From positions 186,001 to 250,000 of the forward strand of contig OX595997.1 of the NCBI GenBank assembly GCA_951394045.1: 64,000 bases of DNA, written 5' to 3'. The stretch comes from Nitzschia sp. DOCU1. Taxonomy: Eukaryota > Bacillariophyta > Bacillariophyceae > Bacillariales > Bacillariaceae. Positions 1-9,447 of this stretch are shown one piece after another (positions within the stretch are counted from its first letter, which is position 1; each line of letters starts with the position of its first letter). A model generated the notes under the pieces. That model made no database searches. It had not been told where the DNA came from and saw only the letters and a list, made by a program, of their open reading frames with translations. The position numbers and the translations under genes were made by a program.

Positions 1-36
1 TCCAATGGCTCGTCCATTACCTCAACGACTACTGTA
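1..36. repeat. edge of a third copy of the 336-bp repeat
   Basis: The first 36 bases match 4721-4756 (inside the 4426-4761 repeat) and, with small differences, 1636-1671. Read on the minus strand all three encode the same VMDEPLVG stretch near the C-terminus of the protein described at 1588-2353. The copy is cut by the window edge, so its full extent is unknown. Confidence 0.75.
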
Positions 37-141
37 TGGCCATAGCCCTTGAGAAAACTTCTGGAGCAGGTGTTGGATGGGCGGCAGCGAAACCACCAAT
101 AATCGTTTGCGATACTTTTGATGATTCACACTTCAAGCGAG

Positions 142-1080
142 TTATTGTATCAAGAAATGCGTCACAAATCCACTTTCCCTTCTCAAGGGGGATAGGCGGT
201 TCCTTGCAACAACAACGAATGTATTCGGCACACCACAGATGACGTGCCCACTTGAAAGTTTAATGTCAGACATTTTGATGCGGCCACCCGAATTGTTGGT
301 TTCATCGCTTGTGGTAAAGCCATCGCTATCACCCAAGGTCTCGATATCTGTGCAGTCATCGAGAGTAACCTCACTCGGACCAGGACCCTTTGTTGCTGTG
401 GAAAATAGGAGTGCAAGAGGAAAAGCAAGGGACGGTGGATAAAAATTATCCCATGCAACCCGGGCCATGTCAAGAGCACAGCTCAAAGTAGTTGGTGGAA
501 CATGCTCCTTGCTTTGCCCTAACAGCAATTGAATTGTTTCGGCCACTTTCATTTCAAGTTGTCCTTTGGCTTGCAAGCTACTGCTTGGTGGTGGTAGTGG
601 TGGTGGCTCCTCATGGTGCAGTTGCTTGCTCGTCCGCAGTGGTTGGACGAATTTCATGGCGTCATTGTATGCCTTTTGCCAGAGATCTTTCCTTTTCGCG
701 GCAACAAGTTCATTCGATTGATTTGTTGTCAAAAGCCAAAATAAAAAGAGGAACTTGCGTTTCGATTCTTTATTTGGTTCAATGGACACATTGAACTGAT
801 GCGCTTGGACAACAATTGTTTCGTCCGCATCATAGGATTCGGGAACGATTGTTTGCTTTCCAGTCTATTCAACACCAAAGTCCACATCTAGCGCCTTTGC
901 CCATGCTTCTGGCAGCATCCACTTGTCTCGGAATATAGCATTGGTGGCAAAAAGGGATTTCAAATGTACCACGGCATCTGCTACTACACCGATTTTGGTG
1001 CTTAGAGGACCTATCATTTGAATTCCTTTTGCAGGATGGTCCATTGATATGTTTTGGAAATATGTCTTAAAGCGGTTCAA
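142..1080 (-). pseudogene. unrecognised reading frame interrupted by one TAG
   Basis: One minus-strand frame is open from an upstream start near 1080 to a stop at 142, except for a single TAG at 865-867. The part before the stop (71 residues) and the part after it (open from 864) are in exactly the same phase, so one substitution would separate an intact frame of about 310 residues from this state. The downstream part has a Pro/Ser-rich stretch and a Thr/Asp/Ser-rich tail. I do not recognise a domain. It lies in a repeat-rich area and may be mobile-element cargo. It could instead be two unrelated chance frames, so confidence is low. Confidence 0.35.
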
Positions 1081-1340
1081 ATGATACGGCCTATTGATGA
1101 AGATATGGTGATCTGACCATTGCCATGGTTGATGGAACGAATTGCTTTTCGTGTTGTCATCGTGCTGATGCCAAGAGGACTACTTTGATTTATTTTATTC
1201 ATGACCCAGAGGGCAGTCACGGGCGCAAGATGTTTCTACGGGATTTGTGACCACTAGACTCATCAGGAAAGAGAAAATATGGGCGTACTCATATCTATGC
1301 CAGAGGTGTCACAACCCATTATTAATCCCCTAAATCATAC

Positions 1341-1676
1341 CTCCAATCCACAACACAACTTATTAGCTACCTCACCACTACCCCAAGCCCTTCTCATTTC
1401 TTGATCTCACTCTTCCCCTTTAGCACTCCTCAACTACCTTTACCTCATCACCTCACCAGTTCCAAATGGCTTCGCACCTACCAATTGCAACACCCTCTCT
1501 ACACCCTGTTTGTCACTCACCACACCGCTCCTAAATTACAAATTCTTTTTCCACTATGGAATAGCCTCACCATTTCTATGTGTTATGCTATACACCTACC
1601 ACACCCGCCCTTCCCAATGCATCTTCCTCTGCTCCAACCAATGGCTCATCCATTACCTCAATGACTACTGGATTTC
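1341..1676. repeat. 336-bp direct repeat, copy A
   Basis: Nearly identical to 4426-4761 at a constant offset of 3085 bp, with only scattered substitutions seen by eye. It carries the 3' end of the protein frame at 1588-2353 plus about 250 bp of its downstream flank. The flanks outside the block differ, so this is a bounded duplicated segment. Confidence 0.9.
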
Positions 1677-2353
1677 CCTGATCATCCGCAATCAGAATCG
1701 AAAACATCTCTTCTTCCTGCCCTTCTTGTAGCCTATCTCTCCTGCGCCTGCCTCCATTAGCATCCCGCCACTCTTGTCGAACCTCTAACTCCAAGTCCTT
1801 GGCATCTGCCCTGTTCCTATCCTTGATCACCATTTTTATCTTCGCAATCTCCTTAACGACGTAAGGAATGATATGGCAGCACCAAAGTTCTTGGTCAATA
1901 AGCTTCCTATGTTTTGCTTCAGTCAAGTCACTCAGCGGAATCCGGCCATGAGCTCTACTTGTCAAGTCGACACCCTTTTGTTTGGTCTTCTGATATTCTT
2001 TCAAGGGCTTACCAAGAAAATGGGAATACTTGGCAACCAAATGGTTCTGGCGGATTTGTTCAAGACTTTCGTCTTTGGAATTCAGAAACTTGACAATCTT
2101 CTCGCGTTGCTTTATAAAATCTGAAGGTCCCATGCTTCCTGCAACACTCGCACCAGTTGCAACAAGCTTCAGCGCTGTTGAGACAACATGATTGGCAACC
2201 CAACTCGGCCACTTGCCATCTCTTACCTAAAAATGCCTCTTTTAGTTGATTTGTTACATTTCCTCTCAGATCCACTATCTTAACAGAAGCCCTGGCTCTC
2301 AGACCTCCCTTCTTCTTGTACCACTCATCGGTACCAACCACAGCACCCCCCAT
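1588..2353 (-). CDS. unrecognised spliced protein, repeat-associated (2 exons)
   Basis: Exon 1 runs 2353-2227 from an ATG and exon 2 runs 2138-1588. The 88-bp intron starts GTAAGA and ends TTGCAG; joining keeps the frame (127 + 551 nt, 225 residues). The protein is highly charged, with a basic Arg/Lys stretch followed by a Glu-rich stretch near the C-terminus and a hydrophobic/acidic tail. No known domain is recognised. An extra 5' exon is possible, because the related copy at 3.2-3.4 kb has upstream coding-like sequence. Pieces of this gene are duplicated at 2418-2548, 3104-3320 and 4426-4761, which suggests a mobile or recently amplified family. The intact splice sites argue that this copy was recently functional. 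Confidence 0.45.
1706..1836. repeat. 131-bp direct repeat (pairs with 2418-2548)
   Basis: Matches 2418-2548 at a 712-bp offset with a few substitutions. It covers the exon segment encoding VIKDRNRADAKDLELEV and the Arg-rich stretch after it. Here the codon after LELEV is CGA; in the other copy it is TGA. Confidence 0.85.
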
Positions 2354-2417
2354 CACCTATGCGGCAATCAACATCCGTCGTCATCTCTTGCAGGTTGATG
2401 ATGTGTTGGAATCTAGC
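2201..2417. repeat. about 217-bp direct repeat (pairs with 3104-3320)
   Basis: Matches 3104-3320 at an offset of 903 bp with few differences. It contains the first coding exon of the 1588-2353 gene, its GTAAGA donor and some upstream sequence. At 2417 the similarity stops abruptly and a different duplicated block (2418-2548) begins, so the junction is a mosaic breakpoint. Confidence 0.85.
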
Positions 2418-2488
2418 ATCTCTTCTTCCTGCCCTCCTTGTAGCCTATCTCTCCTGCACCTGCCTCCATTAGCATCCCGCCACTCTTG

Positions 2489-3123
2489 TCAAACCTCTAA
2501 CTCCAAGTCCTTGGCATCTGCCCTGTTCCTATCCTTGATCACCATTTCTAGAAACTCCACATAACGCACTTTTCCAACATGATTCCAACTCATGTTGTTG
2601 CTATTCCTTGCATGGGTATATTTTGGCTGCACGGCACGTTCCTTCATATTCATCAACTGAACCTTTCCACTATCAATCCTACAAATTAACAAAAGACAGC
2701 CATGTTGTTAGTTACATCAACTCTTCTCTTGTTTTCAACCAGACACAATCCACATTTTCAAACTTACATTTCCCTCCCTAAGGTCTTCCTGTACTCATAG
2801 TTGTTCTCCAAAATGAGATAAACGAAGGCCTCATCTGATGGGTTCAATACCTGGCTCACCAGGTCGTTCGCCATTCTTCTGCCATATGAGCCCGTTCTCC
2901 CAAAAACCACTGCAGGAAAATACTGCCTGCACAGGACCTTGAACAGCGTTGGATTCTTTCTAGTCTCCCACAACTCACTTGGCACAAACATCTCCACATC
3001 CCCCTCTGTACTGTTTTCCTCATCAATGTTACTAACTTCTGCTTCTTTGACACGGTAATAAGCTGCATCCGCCAAGCTCGTTAGTCCCAAAGGCCAATGC
3101 AACACAACTCGGCCACTTGCCAT
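2489..3123 (-). pseudogene. related spliced gene, ended by TGA where sister copy has CGA
   Basis: Exon 1 is 3123-2768 and exon 2 is 2678-2489. The 89-bp intron has GTAAGT and TTGTAG ends, and the join keeps frame (181 residues). Exon 1 carries an acidic stretch, then aromatic-rich sequence and the string DEAFVYLILENNYEYR. Exon 2 ends in the same VIKDRNRADAKDLELEV block as the 1588-2353 gene, but there the frame stops with TGA at 2489-2491 instead of reading on through CGA. The family is unknown to me; similar DEAF..LENN stretches occur, from memory, in uncharacterised diatom repeat proteins. The DNA just beyond the stop is a mosaic join, so the 3' end is probably lost. Confidence 0.45.
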
Positions 3124-3320
3124 CTCTTACCTAAAAATGCCTCTTTTAGTTGATTTGTTACATTTCCTCTCAGATCCACTATCTTAACAGAAGCCCTGGT
3201 TCTCAGACCTCCCTTCTTCTTGCACCACTCATCGGTACCTACCACAGCACCCCCCATCACCTATGCGGCAATCAACATCCGTCGTCATCTCTTGCAGGTT
3301 GATGATGTGTTGGAATCTAG
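3104..3320. repeat. about 217-bp direct repeat, second copy
   Basis: Partner of 2201-2417. It retains the exon 1 coding sequence and the GTAAGA donor, but after the donor it runs into the 5' part of the 2489-3123 frame, so the original intron and second exon are missing here. Confidence 0.85.
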
Positions 3321-3417
3321 GGCTGGACTGTCGGAGGGCGGACCTGGAGGCTGCATCAAGGAATCCTGATTGGAGCAGGGGTAAAGTCACTTGCGGTAAT
3401 TCTGGATTCTCCGTCAC
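3129..3417 (-). pseudogene. truncated third copy of the unknown spliced gene
   Basis: The region encodes an upstream coding-like piece (from about 3417 to 3265, containing LPLLQSGFLDAASRSALRQS) and then, in another frame, the duplicated exon starting GTDEWCKKKGG. The frame change between the pieces and the missing downstream exon suggest a broken copy, although an unrecognised small intron is not excluded. Confidence 0.3.
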
Positions 3418-4425
3418 CCAACTCTTATTGATATCGTACTTACCAAAGTGTGATATCTTTTATAGGGATGCTTTGGATGGGAAGAGGGTCTGCGAGTAGA
3501 TGTAAGGCTGTCTTCGGCGGTAGGGGATGTTTTCCTGGCTGTGTAATGCTTTGAGGTGGGCCAGTAGGGCGCTCTCTTCATGCATATTCTTGGCAGAGGG
3601 ATTGGAGACCAAAGGATGCTGCCGTTTCTTTTGTTGCTTTGGGTGGCAAGGCTTGGATTGCTCGGGATTGGTGTTGCATGATGGCGTCCATGGCTAGTTT
3701 GCATTCGTGCATTATTGTTTCGGCTGTGGCTTCTTGTTCTGAGAGCTGGTAGCCTCTTTCCTTCGCTGCGCTGAGAACTATTGCATTATAAGCATGTTCA
3801 CTACACTTAATTACCGTTTCTCTGAAGCAAGGATGGTGCAAGTGCCCCTGGAGCATGCCGGATTTGTATCCACGTTGGAGGCTGATTCCCAGGCAGATAC
3901 CTTTGTTGGAATTATCTCCAAACCAACAACCAACCGAAGCCATGAGGGTGTATGCGGCATTGAAAAGTGCAAAAGATGAGAGCTTTGTGGCTCAAGCAAT
4001 CTACTTTGCTTGGGTTTTGAAGGAAGCTGGGGGCAAAGAGATGACGTTTGCTGATGTCATTCAGTTGAAAAAATACAAGATCGCATTGCACAATGGAGTC
4101 CGTGGTGGTGGTTACAAAAGTAGTTTTCTGGGAATTGGAGAGACTCACAGAAATGACGTGCAAATACGAGATTGGCCGGCAATTTGTCGCACAGTCGCAA
4201 AGCTCACCATCAAAAATGATGATGATGGCCTTGTGGCGAAAGAGGAAAAGCGGGGTGAGCATTACTTGGAGTTGTTGGTGTGCATTTTGTACGTCTTCAG
4301 GGCACTTTTCCGTCCCCGGCCTCATAAAGGCGAACTGGAAATTACCTACAAAAGCAATCTCCTATGTTTGGCGCGAATCTATTTTCATGGCAATACTGTT
4401 CTTTCATCAGGATACCCTTACTACA
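3418..4425. other. repeat-zone DNA with unresolved coding-like pieces
   Basis: Open stretches exist on both strands: a minus frame of 121 residues at 3578-3943 and a plus frame at 3855-4451 with a plausible segment beginning MRVYAALKSAKDE. They overlap on opposite strands, so at most one is real over the shared part. I recognise no domain and make no gene call. Confidence 0.3.
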
Positions 4426-4761
4426 CTCCAATCCACAACACAACTTATTAGCTACCTCACCACTACCCCAAGCCCTTCTCATTTCTTGATCTCACTCTTC
4501 CCCTTTAGCACTCCTCGACTACCTTTACCTCATCCCCTCACCAGTTCCAAATGGCTTCGCACCTTCCAATTGCCACACCCTCTCTACACCCTGTTTGTCA
4601 CTCACCACACCGCTCCTAAATTACAAATTCTTTTTCCACTATGGAATAGCCTCACCATTTCTATGTGTTATGCTATACACCTACCACACCCGCCCTTCCC
4701 AATGCATCTTCCTCTGCTCCAACCAATGGCTCGTCCATTACCTCAACGACTACTGGATTTC
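4426..4761. repeat. 336-bp direct repeat, copy B
   Basis: Partner of 1341-1676. The minus strand again encodes the conserved C-terminal tail ending in GVVGV and TAG, but upstream of 4761 the sequence diverges, so the tail is detached from the rest of its gene. Confidence 0.9.
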
Positions 4762-4844
4762 ACTTTCTTTCTAGAAGGTGAACTACGACTAGGGGTTACT
4801 GGGGTGCGAATGTCTGGGTTGATGTGACATGCACTTATGTAAGT

Positions 4845-5207
4845 TTATGTTTCGTGATCGTGGTGCTTAGTTTGCAGCTGGCTCACCTGCAGCAACTTAG
4901 TTGTCCCGCGCTTGCTTGTTGGGTAGGCTTTCGCCCCTTTCTTGCGCTCATTTGGGGCCAATCCAGGACAGTACTGGAGATTGGTAGCGTTCTGGACACA
5001 TTCATTGATTTTCTTCTTGCTTTCTTCCGACAGGTTCAGGAATTTGTTGGTTGACTGGAAGTGGGGGCGCTTGCATCGGCCGAATTTGTGGTATCTGCAA
5101 CCTGCGTCTTTGATGTTGCCAAACAGGCAGATTGTGAGCGTTTTTCCGTTTTCTGTCAGTTCGGGGACTGCTCCCACGCTGAATTGTTGAGATTTGTCCC
5201 TCTTCAT
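4845..5207 (-). CDS. small protein with CCCH-like zinc-finger spacing
   Basis: The frame starts at an ATG at 5207 and encodes 120 residues. Residues around 28-50 contain Cys-x9-Cys-x7-Cys-x3-His, close to the CCCH zinc-finger pattern, followed by a Lys-rich region. The same frame stays open upstream to about 5312 with an Asn/Gly/Lys-rich stretch preceded by possible acceptors, so this may be the last exon of a longer gene. CCCH-like fingers are found in RNA-binding proteins and in some retroelement gag proteins; given the repeat-rich setting the second reading is reasonable. Function is not assigned. Confidence 0.35.
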   Translation of the reverse strand: MKRDKSQQFSVGAVPELTENGKTLTICLFGNIKDAGCRYHKFGRCKRPHFQSTNKFLNLSEESKKKINECVQNATNLQYCPGLAPNERKKGAKAYPTSKRGTTKLLQVSQLQTKHHDHET

Positions 5208-5763
5208 GAAGATGGGGGCTGCCGGTTGGTTCTTCCTTTCGGCCTGATTGTTGCCGTTCTTCTTGTTGCCGATACCGTTTCCGTTGGCGTTTCGGTCTTT
5301 GCCTGTAACTATTACTAGATAATAACCTTAGAGTGTATAGTAATTATCTATATCTTGTAAATGCTTTGTTGTCTAACAGTAATGGTCTCCTGTGAAAGAA
5401 ATCGGTCGAGAATGTTGATGGAACAACGTTTGACCTGGCATGGATACTGACCAGCCAATCAATATGATATTCTTGAAGCCCAATGTCTAACAAAGGCTGC
5501 ATTTCCATGTATTGGATTGGCATGACCTTGCCACAGATATGATTGATGAGGGATCGTTCTTTGTCTTTACAGGGATGGTGACGGCGAGTCAAAAACTATC
5601 AAAGACATACTTGGTTCGGCTTGTCTTCTTTTTTCAACAGGAACACGACAATGATAATGGGCATTTTTTCTTCCATCCCTACAGTCGTTGTGGGTGCTCA
5701 AATGGTGTGGACGTGTGCGCACACCAAGCAACCTTACTAACTGTTTTGTTTGTCATACAGAAG

Positions 5764-6378
5764 ATGGAAGATTGGGAATTCGAAGATCTTGTGGCCTATT
5801 TCCCTGATTTGATTGGTCGTATCGTCAATCTTCCTATCCCAGTATCCTATTTCTACCCACCAATATTGTCGAAGACTAGAAAGGATGAATTACGAAGGCG
5901 TCACAATATATTGAAAAGAGTCGGAGTCATTGATGAAGGAGACAGCGACAGCGACAGCAACAGTGAAGACAATGGCGGTAGTGAGGGTAGTGACGATGAC
6001 TCGGTCCAAGATGATGATGAGGATATCACGGAGAGGGTACTGGCTCTTGCCAATCCAAGTGCAGGTAACGGTGCTGTGGCGGATGTTTCAACTGAACAAG
6101 TGATTGCGGTGATGGCAGAAGTAAGCAACTGGATTGAGTTGCTTATAACAACGGAAGATGAGACAGGACGACCCAACAAAATGGTGGTAGAGGAAATAAA
6201 TGCAGAAGCTATTCGAGTGGCTCAACCCAACAGTGACCGGAGAGCTGAAGCATTGCAACTTGCAATGCTACAACGATACTATAGCTACACAGACCAAGCG
6301 TCCATTCTCAGCCCACAGCTTCAAAATTTTCTCCTCCACGGCTCTAGAGAAGAAAGAATCAGTGTGTTCAAAAGATAG
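5764..6378 (+). CDS. unrecognised acidic protein, probable 3' exon
   Basis: From an ATG at 5764 the frame encodes 204 residues. It has an N-terminal hydrophobic/aromatic part, a strongly acidic Asp/Ser/Glu repeat tract at about residues 58-90, and a C-terminal part that looks helical. A polypyrimidine tract ending CATACAG lies immediately before the start, so the real gene may have an upstream exon and the first residue may be internal. No domain is recognised. Nearby repeats leave open that it belongs to a transposable element. Confidence 0.35.
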   Translation: MEDWEFEDLVAYFPDLIGRIVNLPIPVSYFYPPILSKTRKDELRRRHNILKRVGVIDEGDSDSDSNSEDNGGSEGSDDDSVQDDDEDITERVLALANPSAGNGAVADVSTEQVIAVMAEVSNWIELLITTEDETGRPNKMVVEEINAEAIRVAQPNSDRRAEALQLAMLQRYYSYTDQASILSPQLQNFLLHGSREERISVFKR

Positions 6379-6598
6379 ACCACACGGGAGCCCCCAGGTG
6401 ATGATTTGAAATGCCAAATGCGACACTTTCGACGATTGCTGTGCACAGTTGACAACCCGGTCAACTCGACTTGTGTCAGTCTTGAAATCCTTTCCATCGA
6501 CTAGTTACGCCTCTTTCTCCATACCGAGTGCTATAAATTTCTCTGATTGCATTTCATCAATAGTGAATTCGTCAATGAAAGGCAAGATAGAGAAAGCT

Positions 6599-7455
6599 TT
6601 ACCGACCCGATAACCCTAACCCTAACCCCCATCGTGGCACCCACAATGCACAGACGCGTGAGATCACAGTGCTATCTTTGTAACCAAATATACCTGCAAT
6701 CTGCATCTGAGTCAAACGGGACTCGATCCACAGGAGGCCAATCAGGCACTGCTCGAATAAAGTGGGACGTTTTCCCAACAATTCATTCGTTGGTTCCTTA
6801 TGCTTTAGATCAAAACCTGCAAAGATAGTTCGTTTCACCTGTCGAAAACTTTTCATACCATACAGCTCTTGACATTGTTTTGGATTGTCCTTATGCCATC
6901 GGTTACTCTGGATTCTGAAGCGGCTCAAATAAACATGCTCTCCAGTCAACACTGGGTACATGTCTTTGTTCGCCTCTACTTGTAGGATAGCGTCGCGTTC
7001 CATTGCATCAGACTTCCTTTTAAGCCAACACATCAATGTTGTTTGGCACTCCCAAGGCAACCATTGTACGCTCTACTTTCAGATTCTGTGCACTTGCAAA
7101 CTCCCCATGCTTATCAACTTCCTCCAAAGTCTTCGGAAAGAGAGTTACACCACCTCTCTGGTCCAGGATATCTCGGAACTTTTGCGACATTTCAGCACAT
7201 CCACTTATATTGCAGACGCATGGCCTCTTTCGAGGCATGTCGTCTTTGCAAAAGTACCATGCCATGATGATATTGTGCTTCTATCATGATAGCGTTCAAC
7301 CATTGACGTCCGCAGAGGGAGAGGTCATCTGCGTTGGAGGGAGGTCGTTTAGTGCGCGCTGTGCGCTTCCGAAACTCCAAAATTTCGGTCTTTTTGCAAG
7401 TTGGAGACCTCGCTCGGTGCGCAAACGGTTTATGCACAACTGCAGTATTCAACAA
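6599..7455 (-). pseudogene. frameshifted transposase-like remnant
   Basis: Coding-like sequence on the minus strand continues through three overlapping frames. It changes frame near 7260 and again at about 7020-7060, next to a short A-run. The last segment contains LFEQCLIGLLWIESRLTQMQ followed by a short Gly-Tyr-Lys turn and a second helix, the look of the helix-turn-helix that precedes the DDE domain in IS5/Harbinger-type transposases. No DDE part follows; the frame ends in a CCCTAA-type repeat. The element is therefore truncated and frameshifted. The transposase assignment rests only on the helix-turn-helix pattern. Confidence 0.35.
6611..6630. repeat. short interstitial telomere-type repeat
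   Basis: Two and a half units of CCCTAA occur inside the degenerate transposase-like region. This is the complement of TTAGGG, the expected diatom telomere unit. It is very short and could be chance. Confidence 0.4.
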
Positions 7456-8212
7456 ACCTGCGATGAGGGTGTTGGAAACGCAATTCCTCGAGTTGCTACC
7501 GGGCGCACTCTCAAAGAATTGAGTTTTCGTGACAGGTAGGGTGGCTTGGGCAACATACCCCGGAGCAAACGGCGTGCAAATGTTGCTTGGTGCCTTGATT
7601 GTATTAGAACAATCGAGTAGGTAATGGTTTTAAGATTCTGAGCTGTGATAATGTCCTCCCAGCTTCTGCCTGGAGTTCCCTGGGTAAAATGTAGCCCCTT
7701 CTGGAATTCATAGAGGGGAGCTTGCTGATGCACCATATGAAGTAATTGCACTGCATGTAATCCCCAGCAGACTTGCGGCTGTAAGCCACAATCACCATTC
7801 ATTTGGTACCTCCATCAATCAACTGGGAAATCACCACCACTGGCAGAAAATTTTGGTCAATGTGGCTGTCTTCGAGTCATTTGAGTCGTCGCTCGACTCT
7901 TGTCGACGTCATCTCTCTCGTGACTAATCAGAGTCAATTCGTCAAATTCGGATTTTATTCGAAGGGGCGGATTGACGGATAGAGGAGAACCATGGCGGCC
8001 GGCGCAAAGATTCGCCCAAGATTTGCAAAGGCAAGAAAACTTCGGCCATCTCATCCTGCTGGATCATTATCGCAATTGCATCCAGTTGATGCCGAACCCA
8101 ATTCTTTGGTATAGAACAAACCGCAGCTGTTTGTTTCCAGAGTATTCAACAACAACATCCCCTTCAATACGACTACTATTAGCCTTTAATATTCCTAGCA
8201 CTTGCGGTGGAG
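7456..8212. other. intergenic DNA with weak coding-like debris
   Basis: Minus-strand open stretches at 7449-7802 continue the upstream side of the transposase-like remnant but show no domain. From about 7860 to 8212 lies the 5' flank of the HSF gene; apart from the TATA element I see no clear regulatory sites. Confidence 0.4.
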
Positions 8213-8220
8213 TATAAATA
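8213..8220 (+). promoter_or_regulatory. TATA box of the HSF gene
   Basis: TATAAATA lies 50 bp upstream of the ATG at 8271, a spacing that leaves room for a short leader. It is the best core-promoter match seen beside any gene in the window. Confidence 0.6.
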
Positions 8221-8270
8221 GCACGTCCACTCGTCTCCCTCCTAGCAGCAGTGCTCTCATCTTTGACACC

Positions 8271-9447
8271 ATGACTATGATGAATCAATTGAAAATGCCT
8301 TTCCCGTGGAAGCTAAACTGTATGTTGGAAGAGGCCAAAAAGCCAGAGAATGGGTTTGCAAACATCGTATCTTGGTTGCCGGATGGGAAGGCTTTTAAGA
8401 TTCACGATCCTGATGCCTTTATGGATCAAGTGATGAGAACATATTTCAATCAATCCAAAATCAAGTCCTTTACTCGACAGTTGTACATTTACGGATTTCT
8501 GAAGATTCCTGACGGGCCGCACGAAGGCGCTTTTTATCATCCCGAGTTTTCTCAAGAGGATAAACAATCGTGCTTCTCGCTCCAACGAAATCAAGTCCTT
8601 TACTCGACAGTTGTACATTTACGGATTTCTGAAGATTCCTGACGGGCCGCACGAAGGCGCTTTTTATCATCCCGAGTTTTCTCAAGAGCATAAACAATCG
8701 TGCTTCTCGCTCCGACAAAATCCGGCTGGTATTGGTGATCGAAGACGAAGGATGAAGTCGTCAGCCCGAAGCAGCATCAGGCGAGGATCCATGTCGAGCT
8801 ATAGTTCGGGGGCGAGTCATGGCACCGAAGATGAATCTTCGTATGATTCTTCCGCGGCTTCCAGTCACTCTTTCCTTTATCATGATGCTATTGCTACTAC
8901 TAACTTTGCCTCTTCTTGGCTCTTGCCGGCAGCCCAACAAGAAGAACTCCTCCTCTTAAAGAACCTAGCTCTGCGACGCAACTTGCTGAGCGATTATGTA
9001 GGTGGTGGGAATTTCAACAATATGACAGCTCCCACCCAGCACACCCCTCGCCGCAGTTCCATGAGTGACACCATGCCCACGACAAACAGCCTCATGATCC
9101 AGCACCACCGGAACAAACAACTGTTCCAGCTGCGTGATCCTCCTCCTCATACATCCCTGACGTCGATTGGTTTGATCTTTGCCCCCGACACCAGTAATAC
9201 CAGCCCTACTAGTACTATGAGTGGACGAGGTGTTGTTGCTAGTACTAGTACCAGTAGCCTTGTTCCCCCCGAGGCGCCACAAGAAGAACTGCCGCAAACA
9301 TACCGCCATCCCTCCTGGTGGGCCAACAATCGTGGGGATCGTGCTGACCAGCGTTGGCAGCAAAACGAGCAACAAGAACCTGTGGGAGAAGATAAAGATC
9401 TTTACATGCCAGCCGCATGTCCCACAGCTTGGTTCGGCTCGTTCTAG
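8271..9447 (+). pseudogene. heat shock factor-type DNA-binding gene, broken by internal duplication
   Basis: From the ATG at 8271 the product has a complete HSF-type winged-helix domain starting at about residue 5 (PFPWKLNCML, SWLPDGKAFKIHD, the recognition-helix region FNQSKIKSFTRQLYIYGF, then the wing HPEF). HSF proteins bind DNA as transcription regulators. A 130-bp tandem duplication of 8461-8590 shifts the frame, and translation from the ATG ends at 8642 about two thirds through the second copy. The second copy re-enters the original frame and runs through a Ser-rich, low-complexity regulatory region to a stop at 9447. Unless splicing removes one copy, the protein is cut just after the DNA-binding domain. 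The two copies differ at a few positions, so it is not a perfect assembly stutter. Confidence 0.8.
8461..8720. repeat. 130-bp tandem duplication inside the HSF domain
   Basis: Copy 1 is 8461-8590 and copy 2 is 8591-8720. They are identical over most of their length, with differences such as GAGGAT/GAGCAT and changes near the 3' edge. The unit length is not a multiple of three. Confidence 0.95.
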
